From PALSA-612 sp964595575 (lineage in GTDB: Bacteria; Actinomycetota; Thermoleophilia; Gaiellales; Gaiellaceae): DNA of 64,000 nt. Both the position numbers and the translations under genes were made by a program. The notes beneath the pieces are model-generated. The model saw nothing but the letters and a program-made list of their open reading frames with translations. It had not been told where the DNA came from and did not search any database. This document shows positions 25,417 to 34,150 of this stretch, in pieces. Every line of letters starts with the position of its first letter. Position 1 is the first letter of the stretch. The stretch is from assembly GCA_964595575.1 (NCBI GenBank), contig CAZQRA010000010.1, positions 4,902-68,901 of the forward strand, given 5' to 3'.

Positions 25417-26193
25417 GTGCGCGGGTGGGCCTCCCTCTACGCGACCAGCCTGGCCCTGGGCCTCCGCTACCTGCGGCGCAGGGGCTACCTCCGCGAGGCG
25501 GTGGTGCGGGTGGTCGTCCCCCTCGATCCCAGCCGCTACCTCGAGCTTCCCTGGGCGCTGCAGACGCTCCCCGCCCGTCCCGGCCAGCGGGTGCTCGATC
25601 TCGCCAGCCCCAAGCTCCTGGCGGTGGCCCTCGCTCGGCGGGGGGTGGAGGTGACCTCCGTGGACGCGCTCGAGCGCGAGGTCGAGACCTGGCGCCTGCT
25701 GGCCGAGGGGGAGCCGAGGGCTCGCTTCCAGGTGGCCGACGGGCGATCCCTCCCCTTCCCCGACCGGAGCTTCCACCACGCCTACTCCCTGTCCGTGCTC
25801 GAGCACATCCCCGAGCCCGGAGACGAGCAGGCCCTGGGCGAGCTCGCCCGGGTGGTGCGACCGGGGGGATCGGTGCTCGTGACCCTCCCCTACAGCTCCT
25901 CTTACCGCGAGGACTGGCTGGATCGCCCGGTCTACGCCGACCACGGCCCCAAGGAGGGCCGCTACTTCTTCCAGCGCTGGTACGACCGGGCCCGCCTGGA
26001 GCGGCTGGTGGCCTCGGTACCTGCCCTCGAGCTGCGGTCGCTCCAGGTGGTGCGGATGCAGCCCAACTGGAACGCCGCCTACGTCCGCTCCTTTCCCTGG
26101 CTCGTGCCCCTGGGCCCTGCGTTCGGGCTCCTCGCCCGAGAGGTCGAGGGGGAGAAAGGAGACGTCGCTCGGCTCTCCTTCCTGCGCCGCTAG
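25417..26193 (+). CDS. SAM-dependent methyltransferase
   Basis: The 258-residue protein has QRVLDLASPKLLAVALARRGVEVTSVD. Here the usual glycine-rich motif is relaxed (DLASPK instead of DLGCG). LPFPDRSFHHAYSLSVLEHIPEPGDEQALGELARVVRPGG follows. The later part RDWLDRPVYADHGP-like (EDWLDRPVY) is characteristic of a subgroup found in polysaccharide loci. GTG at 25417 follows AGGGGA. It ends convergently, overlapping its neighbour by four bases. Confidence 0.8.
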   Translation: MRGWASLYATSLALGLRYLRRRGYLREAVVRVVVPLDPSRYLELPWALQTLPARPGQRVLDLASPKLLAVALARRGVEVTSVDALEREVETWRLLAEGEPRARFQVADGRSLPFPDRSFHHAYSLSVLEHIPEPGDEQALGELARVVRPGGSVLVTLPYSSSYREDWLDRPVYADHGPKEGRYFFQRWYDRARLERLVASVPALELRSLQVVRMQPNWNAAYVRSFPWLVPLGPAFGLLAREVEGEKGDVARLSFLRR

Positions 26194-27257
26194 GACGAGG
26201 CGAGGAGGTCGCGGTAGACCTGGTCGTGGCGGCGGGCGCACTCCTCCCAGGAGAGTTGCCGGGCCCGGGCCAGGCCCTGCTCCACCAGGCGTCCCTCCAG
26301 GGCCCTCAGGATCGCGTCGGCCATGTCCTCCGGCGAGGTGGGGTCGAAGTACTCGGCGGCCTCTCCGCACACCTCGGGGAGGGAGGTAGCCCGGGAGCAG
26401 GCGACGGGACAGCCGCAGGCCATGGCCTCGAGGGGAGGGAGCCCGAAGCCCTCGTAGAGGCTGGGAAAGACGAGCGCCGCCGCCGAGCGGTAGAGCTCGA
26501 CCAGCTCCTCCGTGGACACCCGACCCCTGCTCTCCACCCCCGGGGGCAGCGGGCGTCGGTCGTGACCCCGTCCGGTCAAGACCAGGGTCAGGTCCGGCCG
26601 CTCCCGGCGGACGAGGGCGAAGGCCTGGAAGAGGCGGTCGTGGTTCTTGTGCGGCCAGCGGTGCGCGGGGTAGAGCAGGAACGGCCGGCGGGGACGTCCG
26701 TCAGGGTAGAAGCGGCCGCAGTCCACCCCCAGGGGGATCGTCCGCACCCGCTCGGGAGGGAGGCGGTAGCGCTCGATGAGGGTGTCGCGGGCGTGGTCGG
26801 AGATGGCGACGAGGAGGCGACTGCGCCTGACCGTCCACCCGTAGACGAGGCGGCGGTAGCGAAGCTCGGCCGGCGAGAAGAAGCGGGGGTAGTACTCGTG
26901 CTGGAGGTCGTGGATGGTGGCGACGGCGGGCGGCATCTCCACCGGCGGTACCATCACCGACAGCGGGAAGTGGAGGGCGTCGAGGCCGGCGGCGGCGAAG
27001 CGGCGGCGGATCCCTCCTGGAAAGGAGGCGGCCAGGGCCATGGCCGCCAGGCGCTCGGGGAGCGAGGCCGAGGCCCGGTACTCCCGCACGACGGTGGAGG
27101 GAAGGCCGTCGGCGGCGTCGGCGGCGATGGCGGGGACGAAGGCGAGGTACTCGTGGCTGCCCACCTTGGCGAGCGCCCGCGCCAGCTCGCGGACGTAGGT
27201 CTCCGATCCCCCCACGACCCCGGGGACGAGGGTCAGGAGGCTGAGGCCTACCCTCAC
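26190..27257 (-). CDS. Glycosyltransferase family 4 (GT-B)
   Basis: The 355-residue product starts at a GTG overlapping the stop of the CDF gene. It has LLTLVPGVVGGSETYVRELARAL, ATIHDLQHEYYPRFFSP, VAISDHARDTLIERYRLP, LYPAHRWPHKNHDRLFQAFAL and FPSLYEGFGLPPLEAMACGCPVACS. This is a canonical mannosyltransferase-type GT4. It is the last gene of an operon with two metal/redox genes. Confidence 0.9.
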   Translation of the reverse strand: MRVGLSLLTLVPGVVGGSETYVRELARALAKVGSHEYLAFVPAIAADAADGLPSTVVREYRASASLPERLAAMALAASFPGGIRRRFAAAGLDALHFPLSVMVPPVEMPPAVATIHDLQHEYYPRFFSPAELRYRRLVYGWTVRRSRLLVAISDHARDTLIERYRLPPERVRTIPLGVDCGRFYPDGRPRRPFLLYPAHRWPHKNHDRLFQAFALVRRERPDLTLVLTGRGHDRRPLPPGVESRGRVSTEELVELYRSAAALVFPSLYEGFGLPPLEAMACGCPVACSRATSLPEVCGEAAEYFDPTSPEDMADAILRALEGRLVEQGLARARQLSWEECARRHDQVYRDLLASS

Positions 27258-27883
27258 GCCGCGCAGCAGCTCGTGCCCCGCCAGGTCCGCAGGCCCTCGC
27301 GGGCAGCCACCCCGGCCACGACCAGGCCGGCGGCGGGATCCGCCCACCAAAAGCCCGCGCCGGCGTTGAGGGCGAGGCCGGCCAGCACCCCCAGCGAGAG
27401 GTAGGCGCAGAGGAGGTTCTGGGCGCCCTCTCCTACGGTGGCAGGCGAGGCCAGGGCTGTTCCCACCCGGCGCTTGGCGAGGCCGAAGAAGGGCATGGAG
27501 ACGGCGCTCGCCGCGGTGAGGCCGATCCCCACCCAGCTCGCCTGGGGCTCCTCGCCTGCGGCGAGGCTGTGGATGGCCTCCGCGGCCACGTAGGGGGCGA
27601 GCACGAAGAACTGGGCCGCCACCATCCTCTGAGCCCGTCGCTCCGCTTGGAGAGACCAGGCCCGTGTCCCCCAGAACCGCCACAGGACGACCACGCTGGC
27701 GAGGCCCTCGATGGCGCTGTCGATGCCGAATCCGAGGAGGGCGATCGAGGAGGCGGCTAGACCGGCGCCGACGGCGATCAGGCCCTCGGCGGTCATCCAG
27801 GCCAAGCTGGCCCAGGCCAGCGCGCGGGCCCGACGGACGAGGCGCTCGGGCTGGGAGGGTCGGGGGAGGACGAGCTCGGTCAC
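27254..27883 (-). CDS. Short cation-diffusion-facilitator-like transporter
   Basis: The 209-residue protein has six hydrophobic segments and lacks the long cytoplasmic C-terminal domain of standard CDF proteins. The second-helix region reads GFGIDSAIEGLASV, giving Asp-x3-Glu where typical members have Asp-x3-Asp. A later helix has FWWADPAAGLVV. Annotated relatives are called cation transporters, and the metal is uncertain. GTG at 27883 overlaps the stop of the SCO-like gene, so the genes are translationally coupled. Confidence 0.75.
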   Translation of the reverse strand: MTELVLPRPSQPERLVRRARALAWASLAWMTAEGLIAVGAGLAASSIALLGFGIDSAIEGLASVVVLWRFWGTRAWSLQAERRAQRMVAAQFFVLAPYVAAEAIHSLAAGEEPQASWVGIGLTAASAVSMPFFGLAKRRVGTALASPATVGEGAQNLLCAYLSLGVLAGLALNAGAGFWWADPAAGLVVAGVAAREGLRTWRGTSCCAA

Positions 27884-28485
27884 GAGGAGAGGGCGGCCAG
27901 GAGGTCGTGGCGGAGGTTGGTGGGGGTGAGGTCGACGCCGGCGTGGAGCGTGGACACCCACACGCCCCGGCGATCGAAGATGCGGACGGGCACCGAGTGG
28001 AGGTTGGGATCGCCGGTGTCGAGAGCGGGCACGACCTGGAAGGCGCGCCAGACGGGCCGCAGCTCCCGCTCGCTGCCGACGAGGTAGCGAAGCTCGCGCT
28101 CGGCCCCCTGGCGGCGGAGGAAGGCCCGGACGCTGGCGGGCGTATCGTCGCCGGGGTGGACGGACACGGCCAGGGCCGCCACCCGGGATCGCTGCTCGGG
28201 CGAGAGCAGGCGAACCCCGCGGGCGAGCTGGAAGGCGACGAGGGGGCAGGCCGCTCGACACCGCGACTCGAGGAAGGTGACAACCACGGCCTTGCCCCGG
28301 AGGTCGCGGCTGCGGACGAGACGCCCGCTCGCGTCGCGGAGGGCGAAGGCGGGAAGCTCTAGACGCGCAGGGGGGCGGCTTCCTCGGTAGGCTGGGCCCC
28401 CGTCGCGTGCGAGAGCGAGCCCGAGGGCGGTGACCGCTCCGGCGAGGAGAAGGAGCAGGATCGCCGCCACCACGAGACGCCTCAC
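27880..28485 (-). CDS. SCO1/SenC-family thioredoxin-fold protein
   Basis: The 201-residue protein has an N-terminal membrane anchor or uncleaved signal (residues 5-26). A thioredoxin-like domain follows, with Cys-x3-Cys (C76, C80 in ESRCRAAC) and a downstream His (H163 in NLHSVPVRIFD). These are the three copper ligands of SCO proteins. SCO proteins deliver copper to cytochrome oxidase or act as thiol oxidoreductases outside the membrane. No oxidase genes are nearby; here it heads an operon with a CDF transporter and a glycosyltransferase. The GTG start is seven bases from TACCCT. Confidence 0.85.
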   Translation of the reverse strand: MRRLVVAAILLLLLAGAVTALGLALARDGGPAYRGSRPPARLELPAFALRDASGRLVRSRDLRGKAVVVTFLESRCRAACPLVAFQLARGVRLLSPEQRSRVAALAVSVHPGDDTPASVRAFLRRQGAERELRYLVGSERELRPVWRAFQVVPALDTGDPNLHSVPVRIFDRRGVWVSTLHAGVDLTPTNLRHDLLAALSS

Positions 28486-28492
28486 GGCCGCG

Positions 28493-28498
28493 AGGGTA
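28493..28498 (-). promoter_or_regulatory. -10 box of a predicted leaderless promoter
   Basis: On the minus strand TACCCT, then seven bases, then the GTG start at 28485. No Shine-Dalgarno is present. Confidence 0.6.
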
Positions 28499-28500
28499 GC

Positions 28501-28527
28501 GTAAGCGCCCCTAACGAACGGCTAACA
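28501..28527. repeat. Phased TAA-containing repeats between divergent promoters
   Basis: GTAAGC, CTAACG and CTAACA begin at 28501, 28511 and 28522, about one helical turn apart. They lie where the -35 region of the plus-strand promoter (box at 28538) should be. Direct repeats with an 11-base period are typical of OmpR-type regulator sites, so this may be an operator. Confidence 0.35.
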
Positions 28528-28537
28528 GGGGGGTGGC

Positions 28538-28543
28538 TATCAT
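28538..28543 (+). promoter_or_regulatory. -10 box of a predicted leaderless promoter
   Basis: TATCAT, then GCGGCG (six bases), then the ATG start at 28550. No Shine-Dalgarno is present. Confidence 0.65.
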
Positions 28544-28549
28544 GCGGCG

Positions 28550-29707
28550 ATGCCCGACCCACGCCAGGGACACGGCCTGGCCACAGGGGTTGCGCCCCCG
28601 CAGGAGGTAGACGTGGAGGCTCTCGTCCAGCGCCTGCACGAGGAGCTTCGGGGGGGATCCGCGTCCCCTGACGCGGCCAGGGCGCTCTGGCGAGCGCAGG
28701 CCGAGCGGATGCGAGCCGTCTCCGCCGAGCGGCCGTTGAGGCGGGGTCCAGGTTTCAAGGGGACGGTCGCCTACCCGGTGAAGCGGATCCTCCGCCCCCT
28801 CCTGCGCTGGTACGTGGAGCCGCTCGCGGCCGAGCAGCGGGCCTTCAACGACGCCGTCCTCAAGCTCGTGGACGACCTCTCCCGGCGCCTCGACGCAGCC
28901 GCCGCCGGGGTGGAGGAGGAGCGGCGACGCGCCCAGGAGACGGAGGAGCGCTTGCGGCGGGTGGAGCGGCGGGGGACGCTCGCCTCGAGCCGCTCCGCCC
29001 CTGGCTCCGCCCGCCCGGCCACGGTGGCGGCTCCTCCCGGGGCCCCTGCGGCTCCTGGCTCCGCGGTTCCCGACTACTTTGCCTTCGAGGCCCGCATGCG
29101 CGGCTCGAGCGCCGAGGTGCGGGCGAAACAGCGCGTGTACGTCGATGCCTTTCGCGGGCAGGAGCCGGTACTCGACCTCGGCTGCGGCCGAGGGGAGTTC
29201 CTGTCCTTGCTCCGGGAGGCAGGAATCGAGGGCCGAGGGGTGGACTCAGACCCCGACATGGTCGCCTACGCCCGGGGCGAGGGGCTGGAGGTGGCGGAGG
29301 CGGACGCCGTCTCCTACCTGGAGGGGCTCGAGGACGGCTCTCTAGGCGGCATCTTCTCCGCCCAGTTGGTCGAGCACCTGCCGCCGCCGGCGCTCGTCCG
29401 TCTGCTCGCCCTCTCGGCGGCCAAGCTCCGCCCCGGCGGTCTCCTCGTAGCCGAGACCATCAACCCCCTGTCGCCCCTGGCCCTGCGCAGCTACTTCGCC
29501 GACCTGACCCACGCCCAGCCGCTCGTTCCCGAGACGCTCGCCTACCTCGCCGAGCAGGCCGGCTTTCGACGGGTGGAGGTCCGGTTCCTCAACGAGCCGG
29601 AGGAGAAGCTGGAGGCCCCCTCCGACCCCCTCCTGGCCGAGAGCCTGCGACGCGTGGCCGAGATCCTCTTCGCGCCCCTCGACTACGCCGTCTTCGCCTG
29701 GACCTGA
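28550..29707 (+). CDS. Methyltransferase with N-terminal helical/coiled-coil region
   Basis: The 385-residue protein starts with a helical region (VEALVQRLHEEL) and a conserved VKRILRPLLRWYVEPLAAEQRAFN segment. A charged coiled coil (about residues 100-145) and a Pro/Ala linker precede a class I methyltransferase domain. That domain carries PVLDLGCGRGEFLSLLREAGIEGRGVDSD, FSAQLVEHLPPP and LRPGGLLVAETINP. The arrangement recalls chain-terminating methyltransferases such as WbdD, which cap a polysaccharide end and use coiled coils to measure length. That role is an analogy, not proven. Confidence 0.82.
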   Translation: MPDPRQGHGLATGVAPPQEVDVEALVQRLHEELRGGSASPDAARALWRAQAERMRAVSAERPLRRGPGFKGTVAYPVKRILRPLLRWYVEPLAAEQRAFNDAVLKLVDDLSRRLDAAAAGVEEERRRAQETEERLRRVERRGTLASSRSAPGSARPATVAAPPGAPAAPGSAVPDYFAFEARMRGSSAEVRAKQRVYVDAFRGQEPVLDLGCGRGEFLSLLREAGIEGRGVDSDPDMVAYARGEGLEVAEADAVSYLEGLEDGSLGGIFSAQLVEHLPPPALVRLLALSAAKLRPGGLLVAETINPLSPLALRSYFADLTHAQPLVPETLAYLAEQAGFRRVEVRFLNEPEEKLEAPSDPLLAESLRRVAEILFAPLDYAVFAWT

Positions 29708-29754
29708 GGCGGCGGGGAGAAGGGAAGTGGAGGGAGGTCGTCACCATCGTGCTC

Positions 29755-29783
29755 GTCGTCCCCCGTCCCTGGGCGGGGGCGAC
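29755..29783 (+). terminator. GC-rich hairpin, possible terminator or attenuator
   Basis: GTCGTCCCC can pair with GGGGGCGAC across an 11-base loop that itself contains CCC and GGG. It lies in the 117-base gap between a methyltransferase and a glycosyltransferase on the same strand. There is no T-tract, so termination is uncertain. Nothing else is evident in the gap besides the Shine-Dalgarno at 29813-29819. Confidence 0.3.
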
Positions 29784-29824
29784 CCCTGGGGAGGGAGGGC
29801 CGAGCGCGCCTTGGGGAGGCCACG

Positions 29825-30853
29825 GTGAGGATCGCCGTGCTCCTCCCCCAGGTTCCCTTGGCTCGGGGCGGAGCGGAGATCTTCGCCGACACCCTGGTCG
29901 CCCAGCTCCGCGCCCGCGGCCACGAGGCAGACCTCGTCACCATCCCCTTCAAGTGGTATCCGGGCGAGCGGGTCCTCACCCAGGCCCTGCTTTGGAGGCT
30001 GGTCGACCTCACCGAGGCGGACGGTCGGCCGATCGAGCTCGTGGTCGCCACCAAGTTCCCCTCCTACTGCGTCCGCCATTCCCGCAAGGTGGTGTGGCTC
30101 CTCCACCAGTTTCGCCAGGCCTACGAGCTCGACCGGACGCCGCTCGGCCAGTTCTCGGAGTCGGCTCGCGACCGGGCTCTGCGCCGCCAGGTGCAGCGTC
30201 TCGACCGGATGTGCCTGGGCGAGGCTCGACGCGTCTTTGCCACCTCCCGGAACGTGGCCGAGCGTCTCCGGCGCTCCACCGGCCTTCAGGCCGAGGTCAT
30301 GCCCCATCCGCCCCAGCCCCTTCCCTACCGCTGCGAGGAGTACGGGGACTTCGTGCTCTCGGTCGGTCGCCTCGACCGAGCCAAGCGCGTCGATCTCTTG
30401 ATCGAGGCTGTAGCCGCCCTTCCCGGGCTGCGGGCCGTCGTCTGCGGCGAGGGTCCAGATCGGGGACGCCTGGAGGAGCTGGCGCGGCGCCGGGGCCTGG
30501 ACGGGCGGGTCACCTTCACCGGCCGGGTGGACGGGGAGGGGCTGGCCGCCCTCTACGCCCGCTGCCTGGCTGTCTACTACGCCCCCTTCGACGAGGACTT
30601 CGGCATGGTTCCCTACGAGGCCTTCCTGTCGGCCAAGCCGGTCGTGACCACGAAAGACGCCGGCGGCCCCTTGGAGGTGGTCGCCGACGGGCGCACGGGG
30701 CTCGTGTGCGAGCCCCGCCCGGAGGAGCTGGCCCGAGCCTGCTCCTGGCTGCGCGAGCACGTGGAGGAGGCGCGGGCTCTCGGGCAGGAAGGGCAGAGGA
30801 TCGCTCAGAGCCTGACCTGGGAGCGGGCGATCGACCGTCTGCTCGAGCCGTGA
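29825..30853 (+). CDS. Glycosyltransferase family 4 (GT-B)
   Basis: The 342-residue protein has LLPQVPLARGGAEIFADTLVAQL, LLHQFRQAYELDRTP and ATSRNVAERLRRSTG. Its donor domain has LSVGRLDRAKRVDLLIEAVA and YAPFDEDFGMVPYEAFLSAKPVVTT. The DFGMVPYEA form of the catalytic motif is seen in several actinobacterial mannosyltransferase-like enzymes. GTG at 29825 follows GGGGAGG with a five-base spacing, a normal leadered start. It heads an overlapping run to 38672. Confidence 0.9.
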   Translation: MRIAVLLPQVPLARGGAEIFADTLVAQLRARGHEADLVTIPFKWYPGERVLTQALLWRLVDLTEADGRPIELVVATKFPSYCVRHSRKVVWLLHQFRQAYELDRTPLGQFSESARDRALRRQVQRLDRMCLGEARRVFATSRNVAERLRRSTGLQAEVMPHPPQPLPYRCEEYGDFVLSVGRLDRAKRVDLLIEAVAALPGLRAVVCGEGPDRGRLEELARRRGLDGRVTFTGRVDGEGLAALYARCLAVYYAPFDEDFGMVPYEAFLSAKPVVTTKDAGGPLEVVADGRTGLVCEPRPEELARACSWLREHVEEARALGQEGQRIAQSLTWERAIDRLLEP

Positions 30854-32067
30854 GAGTCGCCTACTACTCCCCCCTTCCTCCCTCCCCCTCGGGGATCGCC
30901 GCCTACAGCGCCCTGCTCCTGCCCGCCCTGCGCCGGCGCGTCGACCTCGTGGTGGCCCGCCCCGGTCGCCTGCGGCGGGCCCCGAGGGCCGATCTCTGCC
31001 TCTACCACGTGGGGAACGATCCCGAGGCCCACGGCTGGATCGTGGCCGCGCTCCAGCGCCGCCCCGGCCTCGTCGTCCTCCACGAGCTGGCGATCCACCA
31101 CCTCGTCGCCGGCATCACCTTGGGCCGAGGGGACGCCGCCGGCTACCTGGACGCGATGGAGCGCTGCCACGGCCTGGTGGGTCGACTCCTCGCCCACGCC
31201 GTCCTCGACAACCGCATCCCGCCTCTGTGGGAGACCTGGCCCCACGAGTTCCCCTTGACAGGGGAGGTCCTCCGCTATGCCACCGGCCTCGTCGTCCACT
31301 CCCGGTACGTCGAGGAAGGCGCCCGGCAAGCCGGCTACGGAGGACCCATCTGGCGCATCCCGCACCCCGCCTGGCCGTCGCCCGAGGCGGAGCCGGCCGA
31401 GATCGAGGGTAGCCCCCTCATCGGCTGCTTCGGACACCTCAACGAGACCAAGCGCCTGCCCCAGCTGTACGCAGCGTTCGAGCTTCTGCGGGCGCGGCGG
31501 CCCAGCGCCCGTCTGCTCGTGGTGGGGCCGGCGTCGGCCCGAGCGGCCGAGCCTCCCCCTCCTCCGGGGGCAGTCCGGGAAGGGTACGTGGAGGAGGCCC
31601 GGCTGTGGTCGCTCATGGCGGCGTGCGACGTCATCGTCAGCCTGCGGGCGCCTACCATGGGCGAGACCTCGGGCACGGTCATGCGCGCCCTCTCCTTGGG
31701 AAAGCCGCTCGTGGTGAGCGACCTGGGGTGGTTCTCGGAGCTTCCCAAGGAGGTTGCCGTCAAGGTGCCTGTGGACGAGCAGGAGGTGGAGAGGCTGGCT
31801 TCTGCGCTCGACCTCCTGGCGGCCGACGAGGCCCGGAGGGAGGCGATGGCGGCGGCCGCCCGGCGCCTGGCGGCGAGCGACCACGCGCTGGAGCGCGTAG
31901 CCGAGCTCTACGCCGCCGCCCTCGAGGAGGGAGCGGGAGGGTCGCTGGTGCGAGAGGCGGTGGTGCGGGAGCTCGCCCAGGCGGCGGCCGACACCGGGAT
32001 CGGTCCCGACGATCCCGAGGCTCGAGAGCTGGGCGAGCGCCTGCGCGAGGTCGGGCTTGGCGGTTGA
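30850..32067 (+). CDS. Glycosyltransferase (GT-B) with C-terminal extension
   Basis: The 405-residue product begins at a GTG overlapping the previous stop (VRVAYYSPLPPSPSGIAAYS). It carries LHELAIHHLV, HSRYVEEGARQAGYGGPIW, GCFGHLNETKRLPQLYAAFELL and SLRAPTMGETSGTVMRALSLGKPLVVSD. The last is the donor-domain block of an actinobacterial GT4 group. About 45 residues after the fold are helical and acidic. The stop overlaps the TTG start of the next gene. Confidence 0.82.
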   Translation: MRVAYYSPLPPSPSGIAAYSALLLPALRRRVDLVVARPGRLRRAPRADLCLYHVGNDPEAHGWIVAALQRRPGLVVLHELAIHHLVAGITLGRGDAAGYLDAMERCHGLVGRLLAHAVLDNRIPPLWETWPHEFPLTGEVLRYATGLVVHSRYVEEGARQAGYGGPIWRIPHPAWPSPEAEPAEIEGSPLIGCFGHLNETKRLPQLYAAFELLRARRPSARLLVVGPASARAAEPPPPPGAVREGYVEEARLWSLMAACDVIVSLRAPTMGETSGTVMRALSLGKPLVVSDLGWFSELPKEVAVKVPVDEQEVERLASALDLLAADEARREAMAAAARRLAASDHALERVAELYAAALEEGAGGSLVREAVVRELAQAAADTGIGPDDPEARELGERLREVGLGG

Positions 32068-34150
32068 GGCTGGGCTTCGGGTCCAGGGCCGGGGGCTGGC
32101 TCTGGCCCGAGCCGTTCCCGTCTGGGCCTGGCTGGCCCTGCTCGTGGTCGCCTCCGCCGCCGTCCGCTACCTCCTAGGCCGGGGCACCGTCGCCCCCTGG
32201 ATCATGGTCGACGAGCTCATCTACTCCGAGCTGGCCAAGAGCTTCGCCGAGGGCGGTCGCTTCCTCGTCCGGGGCCAGGAGACAGGCGCCTACGGCTTCG
32301 TCTACCCCCTCCTCGTAAGCCCTGCCTGGGCGCTCTTCAGGGCGGCCCCCGACGCCTACGCGGCAGCCAAGGCCATCAACGCCCTCGTCATGTCCCTGGC
32401 GGCGGTGCCGGCGTTCCTGGTCGCCCGCCGGGTGCTGCCGCCGGCAGGGGCTCTGGCCGCCGCCGCCCTGGCCGTGTCGGTGCCTCCCATGCTCTACACG
32501 AGCACGCTCATGACCGAGAACGCCTTCTACCCCGCGTTCCTCTTCGCCGCCTGGGCGATGGTGGCGTGGCTTCAGCGACCGAGCCTGCGGTCGACGGTGG
32601 GGTTGGCTTTCTTCTCGCTCCTTGCCTACCTAACCCGGGCGCAAGCGATCGCCATCGTGCCCGCCGTCCTCGTCGCCCCCTTCCTCGTGGCGGGGAGGAG
32701 GGCCCTCCGTCGCTACTGGCTCGCCTACAGCCTGGCCGCAGGGTCGGCCGTTCTCGTCCTCGCCGTGCAGGCCGCTCGGGGAGTCTCCCCGACGGGGATC
32801 CTGGGAGCCTACGAGGTGGCGAGCCGAACGAGCTACGAGGCGGGGGAGGTGTCCAAGTGGCTCCTCTACCACTGGGCCGACCTGACCCTGGCCCTGGGCG
32901 TGCTCCCGGTGGCCGCCTTCGTGGCCTTGGCTCTCGGCTGGCGGCGACGCCATCCTGCCGAGCAGGCCTTCCTGGCCGCGACGGGGGCGCTTTCCTTCTG
33001 GCTCGTGCTCGAGGTGGCCACGTTCGCCTCCGTCCACTCCTTGAGGGTGGAGGAGCGGAGTATGTTCTACGTCGCCCCCTTGTTCCTGGTGGCTCTCCTC
33101 GTCTGGGCGAGAGACGGGAGGCGGGGGCCGCTTCCTGCGGCCGTCCTCGCTGCCGCCGGCGCCGCCTCCCTCCCCGGCTTCCTCCCCTACCGCGAGCTGA
33201 TCGGGCTTCCCGCCGTGTCCGACACCCCCTCGCTCCTTCCCCTGTGGTCGCTGGCCGACGCCGGGCTGGGCCTCGACAACGTCCGCCTCCTCGTCGTTCT
33301 CTCCTCCCTGGCGGCGGGGACGCTGTTCGTGGCCCTGCCGGTACGCTACCGCCTCTTCCTCCCCCTCCTCGTTCTCGCCTACTTCGCCGCCTCCCAAAAG
33401 CCGATCGCGGGCAAGTGGCGGCAGGCCTCCATCCTCAACCTCTACGCCGGCATTGCCAATCCCCACCCCGACTGGATCGACCGGCGGATAGGGAGAGACA
33501 GCGAGGCGGCGGTCATCTGGTCGGGGAATACCGACCGCTACTCGATCTGGCAGAACGAGCTCTTCAACCGCAGCCTACGCCGCTTCTACTACACCGGCCT
33601 TCCCCTGCCCGGCGACCTCCCTGAGATCCCGCTTCGGGTCGACCGCCGCACCGGCCTCATGCGCGGCCTCGACGGAAGGACGGTGAGGGAGGACTACGTA
33701 CTCACCGACGGTAGCGTGGCCCTCGAGGGAAGGGTCATCGCCCACGACGCCAGGAAGGGCATGCTCCTCTACCGGGTGCGGGGCCCGCTTCGCCAGCTCG
33801 CCCAAGTGGAAGGGCTCTATCCCCAGGACACCTGGTCGGGCGCCGCGGTCACCTACACCCGGCTCTCGTGTCGGGGAGGGCGGCTGACGGTGGAGCTGCA
33901 GAGCGACCCGGCTCTCTTCGCTCGGCCGAATACGGTGGTCGCTACCGTGTCCGGGAGGGAGGTAGCGCGGGTGTCGGTCGGCCCTCGCGAGACGCGTACC
34001 GTGTCCGTTCCTCTCCGTCCTCGGAGAGGGCTGTGTCGAGTTCGGTTCGCGGTGGCGCGGACGCTCGTCCCCCAGGTGGTGACAGGGGGCGTCAACCCCG
34101 ACCCCCGCAAGCTCGGGATCCACTTCAACCGCTTCACCTACAGCCCGTAG
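32057..34150 (+). CDS. GT-C-like polytopic glycosyltransferase with C-terminal beta-sandwich domain
   Basis: The 697-residue protein has about eleven membrane helices to residue 460. The extracytoplasmic acidic motif IMVDELIYSELAKSF (around residues 49-63) is where GT-C enzymes keep their catalytic Asp/Glu. The last 230 residues are soluble and end in a beta-rich stretch (GLYPQDTWSGAAVTYTRLSC and RLTVELQSDPALF). The same arrangement occurs in the gene at 38635-40836. It starts at TTG 32057, inside the previous gene, so coupling is likely. It probably adds sugars from lipid-phosphate donors outside the membrane. Confidence 0.75.
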   Translation: MAVEAGLRVQGRGLALARAVPVWAWLALLVVASAAVRYLLGRGTVAPWIMVDELIYSELAKSFAEGGRFLVRGQETGAYGFVYPLLVSPAWALFRAAPDAYAAAKAINALVMSLAAVPAFLVARRVLPPAGALAAAALAVSVPPMLYTSTLMTENAFYPAFLFAAWAMVAWLQRPSLRSTVGLAFFSLLAYLTRAQAIAIVPAVLVAPFLVAGRRALRRYWLAYSLAAGSAVLVLAVQAARGVSPTGILGAYEVASRTSYEAGEVSKWLLYHWADLTLALGVLPVAAFVALALGWRRRHPAEQAFLAATGALSFWLVLEVATFASVHSLRVEERSMFYVAPLFLVALLVWARDGRRGPLPAAVLAAAGAASLPGFLPYRELIGLPAVSDTPSLLPLWSLADAGLGLDNVRLLVVLSSLAAGTLFVALPVRYRLFLPLLVLAYFAASQKPIAGKWRQASILNLYAGIANPHPDWIDRRIGRDSEAAVIWSGNTDRYSIWQNELFNRSLRRFYYTGLPLPGDLPEIPLRVDRRTGLMRGLDGRTVREDYVLTDGSVALEGRVIAHDARKGMLLYRVRGPLRQLAQVEGLYPQDTWSGAAVTYTRLSCRGGRLTVELQSDPALFARPNTVVATVSGREVARVSVGPRETRTVSVPLRPRRGLCRVRFAVARTLVPQVVTGGVNPDPRKLGIHFNRFTYSP

